This document shows positions 42,332 to 44,181 of a stretch of 44,181 nt of DNA, one piece after another; the first letter of the stretch is position 1; every line of letters begins with the position of its first letter. This stretch comes from Butyrivibrio sp. CAG:318 (lineage in GTDB: Bacteria; Bacillota; Clostridia; Lachnospirales; Lachnospiraceae). The notes under the pieces were generated by a model. The model was given only the letters and a program-made list of their open reading frames with translations, was not told where the DNA came from and did no database searches. The position numbers and the translations under genes are program-made. The stretch covers positions 20,349-64,529 of the forward strand of contig FR889234.1 of NCBI GenBank assembly GCA_000431815.1, given 5' to 3'.

Positions 42332-43642
42332 ATGTGGGCATATGAAAGTGTTTTTTACCAGATTTATCCGATGGGATTTGCCAATGCACCTTTTGAAAAC
42401 GATGGTGTACAGCGCCACGGGATCATTAAAGTTATAGATTGGATACCGCACATTAAGAGTGTCGGATGCAATGCCATCTATTTTTCACCGGTATTCGAGT
42501 CCGATACTCATGGTTACAATACCCGTGATTACAAGAAAATAGACGTCCGTCTCGGAACCAATGAGGAATTCAAATCCGTCTGTGATGCATTGCACGAGGC
42601 GGGCATTAAGGTCGTTCTTGACGGAGTGTTCAACCATGTGGGCCGCGGACATTTCGCATTCCAGGATGTGCTTAAGAACCGTGAGAATTCAAGATACCTT
42701 AACTGGTTCAATATCAACCTCGGCGGCAACGATGCATGGAATGACGGTCTCTGGTACGAAGGCTGGGAGGGCAATTATGATCTCGTAAAGCTCAACCTTC
42801 GCAACAATGAAGTCGTAGAGTATCTTCTTGACTGCGTCCGTTACTGGATTGAATATTTTGACATAGATGGCATAAGACTTGATGTTGCTTACTGCCTTGA
42901 TGAGGATTTCATGCGCCGTTTAAGGAGTTTTACCGACAGCATGAAGGCGGATTTCTTCCTTCTGGGAGAGGCTGTGCATGGCGATTACAACCGCCTTGTC
43001 AATGACGGGATGCTGCATTCCGCAACCAATTATGAGTGTTACAAGGGTATCTATTCCGCACTTAACAGCATGAACCTCTTCGAGATAATTCATTCGCTCT
43101 TAAGACAGTTCGGTCCGGAACAGTGGTCGTTATACAAAGGCAAGCACATGCTTTCCTTCGTGGACAATCATGATGTATCACGAATAGCAAGTGTCATAAC
43201 CAACCCTAAGCACATTCCGCTTGCTTACGGCATTGAGTTCGGAATGCCGGGCATTCCGTGCGTCTACTACGGAAGTGAATGGGGTTTTAAAGCCGACAAG
43301 AGCCAGGGCGATCCGGCTTTACGTCCGTATTTTGAAATTTATGAGGAAAATGAGCTTACCGCTTTCATATCAAGACTTGCATCGGTTAAGAAATCGAGCA
43401 ATGCGCTCAATTACGGTGATTTCACTTCTGTAATACTTACGAACCGTCAGTGCGTGTTCAGGCGGGCTGCCGGTGATGATGTTATCTTCGTGGCAATAAA
43501 TGCCGACGAGAATCCATACACGGCATGTTTCGATGCCGGAGCAGCCAAAGTGACGGATCTGCTTACCGGCAAAATCTATGATATGGGAAGCGGTGTAAGC
43601 ATGGATGGCTGCAGTGTAATGTACTTACAGCCGGAGAGGTAG
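42332..43642 (+). CDS. Cytoplasmic alpha-glucan hydrolase (GH13)
   Basis: A 436-residue alpha-amylase-family enzyme. All four conserved regions are present: DGVFNHVG, GIRLDVAYC (nucleophile Asp), LLGEAVHG (acid/base Glu) and FVDNHD (third Asp). There is no signal peptide and no carbohydrate-binding module, so it acts inside the cell, probably on imported maltooligosaccharides or stored glycogen. A short C-terminal beta domain ends the protein. The ATG at 42332 follows GGAGG by 9 nt; an earlier in-frame ATG at 42278 lies within the thioesterase gene. It is followed by ybaK after 4 nt. Confidence 0.92.
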   Translation: MWAYESVFYQIYPMGFANAPFENDGVQRHGIIKVIDWIPHIKSVGCNAIYFSPVFESDTHGYNTRDYKKIDVRLGTNEEFKSVCDALHEAGIKVVLDGVFNHVGRGHFAFQDVLKNRENSRYLNWFNINLGGNDAWNDGLWYEGWEGNYDLVKLNLRNNEVVEYLLDCVRYWIEYFDIDGIRLDVAYCLDEDFMRRLRSFTDSMKADFFLLGEAVHGDYNRLVNDGMLHSATNYECYKGIYSALNSMNLFEIIHSLLRQFGPEQWSLYKGKHMLSFVDNHDVSRIASVITNPKHIPLAYGIEFGMPGIPCVYYGSEWGFKADKSQGDPALRPYFEIYEENELTAFISRLASVKKSSNALNYGDFTSVILTNRQCVFRRAAGDDVIFVAINADENPYTACFDAGAAKVTDLLTGKIYDMGSGVSMDGCSVMYLQPER

Positions 43643-43646
43643 AATT

Positions 43647-44126
43647 ATGGCTAAAAATAAAGATATCAAGACCAATGCAATGCGTATTCTTGACCGTGAA
43701 AAAATCCCTTACGAGGCACACTTCTATGAGTGTGATGAGTTCATAGACGGTGTGCACACCGCGGACATTCTCGGTCTTGACCACAACATAGTATATAAGA
43801 CAATAGTAACAATCGGACACAGTCACAATTACTATGTCTTTGTAATCCCGATAGAAGCTTCGATAGATTTCAAAAAGGCGGCTCACGCAGTCGGTGAGAA
43901 GTCAGTTGAGCTCCTGCCACTCAAAGATGTAACCGCCGTTACGGGCTATGTGCGCGGCGGCTGTACTGCCATCGGCATGAAAAAACAGTATGTGACACGA
44001 ATCGATGCCGGTGCCGCATCACTCGACAAAATGGTGGTAAGCGGCGGCAAAATCGGTGTCCAGCTCACCCTGAAACCGGAAGATTTAAAAAAAGCCGCAA
44101 AAGCGGAATTTGCGGAAGTAATATAA
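43647..44126 (+). CDS. ybaK: Cys-tRNA(Pro)/Cys-tRNA(Cys) deacylase YbaK
   Basis: A 159-residue YbaK/EbsC-family protein. The family removes cysteine mistakenly attached to tRNA(Pro) by prolyl-tRNA synthetase. The catalytic lysine is Lys51 in NIVYKTIV, and the C-terminal GGKIGVQLTLKPEDL matches the family. GGAG lies 8-10 nt before the ATG, overlapping the end of the GH13 gene region. It is the last complete gene in the window and is followed by an imperfect hairpin. Confidence 0.94.
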   Translation: MAKNKDIKTNAMRILDREKIPYEAHFYECDEFIDGVHTADILGLDHNIVYKTIVTIGHSHNYYVFVIPIEASIDFKKAAHAVGEKSVELLPLKDVTAVTGYVRGGCTAIGMKKQYVTRIDAGAASLDKMVVSGGKIGVQLTLKPEDLKKAAKAEFAEVI

Positions 44127-44171
44127 AGTGCCGGAAGCCGCCGGACTGAACACTTCCGTCGGCACACTTTC
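44125..44171 (+). terminator. Possible terminator after ybaK
   Basis: GTGCCG (44128-44133) pairs with CGGCAC (44160-44165), and GAAG (44134-44137) with CTTC (44153-44156) with a bulge between. Only a short T run follows (44168-44170), and the window ends soon after, so this is tentative. Confidence 0.4.
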
Positions 44172-44181
44172 GTTTGGAAGC

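Overview
The window looks like a chromosomal segment of a spore-lineage, gut-type Firmicute, most probably a Lachnospiraceae member (class Clostridia). The evidence is an AT-rich base composition, strong AGGAGG-type ribosome binding sites, TTGACA/TATAAT promoters, a pyruvate phosphate dikinase, a single-chain glycyl-tRNA synthetase, QueH, a GerA-family germination protein, and several lineage-type hypothetical proteins. The species cannot be named from sequence alone. Almost all genes are on the + strand. The exceptions are the PilZ gene near the left end and pepF near the right end. No rRNA, tRNA, CRISPR array or intact insertion sequence was seen.

Left part (1-10850). The 3' end of gatB and a divergent PilZ gene share a bidirectional terminator. 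A purine operon follows: purC-purF-purB, a small membrane protein, then guaB with its own promoter. Next are a membrane-anchored amidase, a Na+/phosphate cotransporter with a PhoU-like tail, and a HEAT-like/methyltransferase fusion.

Middle (10850-22987). An FMN riboswitch with a terminator controls a RibU-type riboflavin transporter. A large M16 protease, era, recO, glycyl-tRNA synthetase, a zinc-ribbon/one-TM/propeller-like protein and ppdK follow. ppdK is a single-gene unit with a long structured leader and a strong terminator.

Accessory stretch (22990-25250). This holds a decayed ATPase gene, a nuclease-like orphan with its own promoter, several palindromes and a 61-bp tandem repeat built around CCGCGG palindromes. 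It is the least ordinary DNA in the window.

Right part (25250-44181). A GGDEF protein with altered active-site residues overlaps tcdA. A heterodimeric ABC exporter is preceded by a promoter, a 25-codon leader ORF and a branched terminator, which is a candidate attenuator. A phosphonate operon (phnW, aepY, aepX and a sugar-nucleotide-type nucleotidyltransferase) should make 2-aminoethylphosphonate and activate it, probably as a CMP adduct. It continues into a CBS protein and a dipeptidase. The rest is an HTH regulator, an orphan gerA gene, an Hpt protein that overlaps the convergent pepF, and an operon of queH, a thioesterase, a GH13 glycosidase and ybaK.

The best candidates for something undescribed are the ABC-exporter attenuator, the phosphonate cluster with two different nucleotidyltransferase folds, the unusual GGDEF protein, and the palindrome-rich repeat island.
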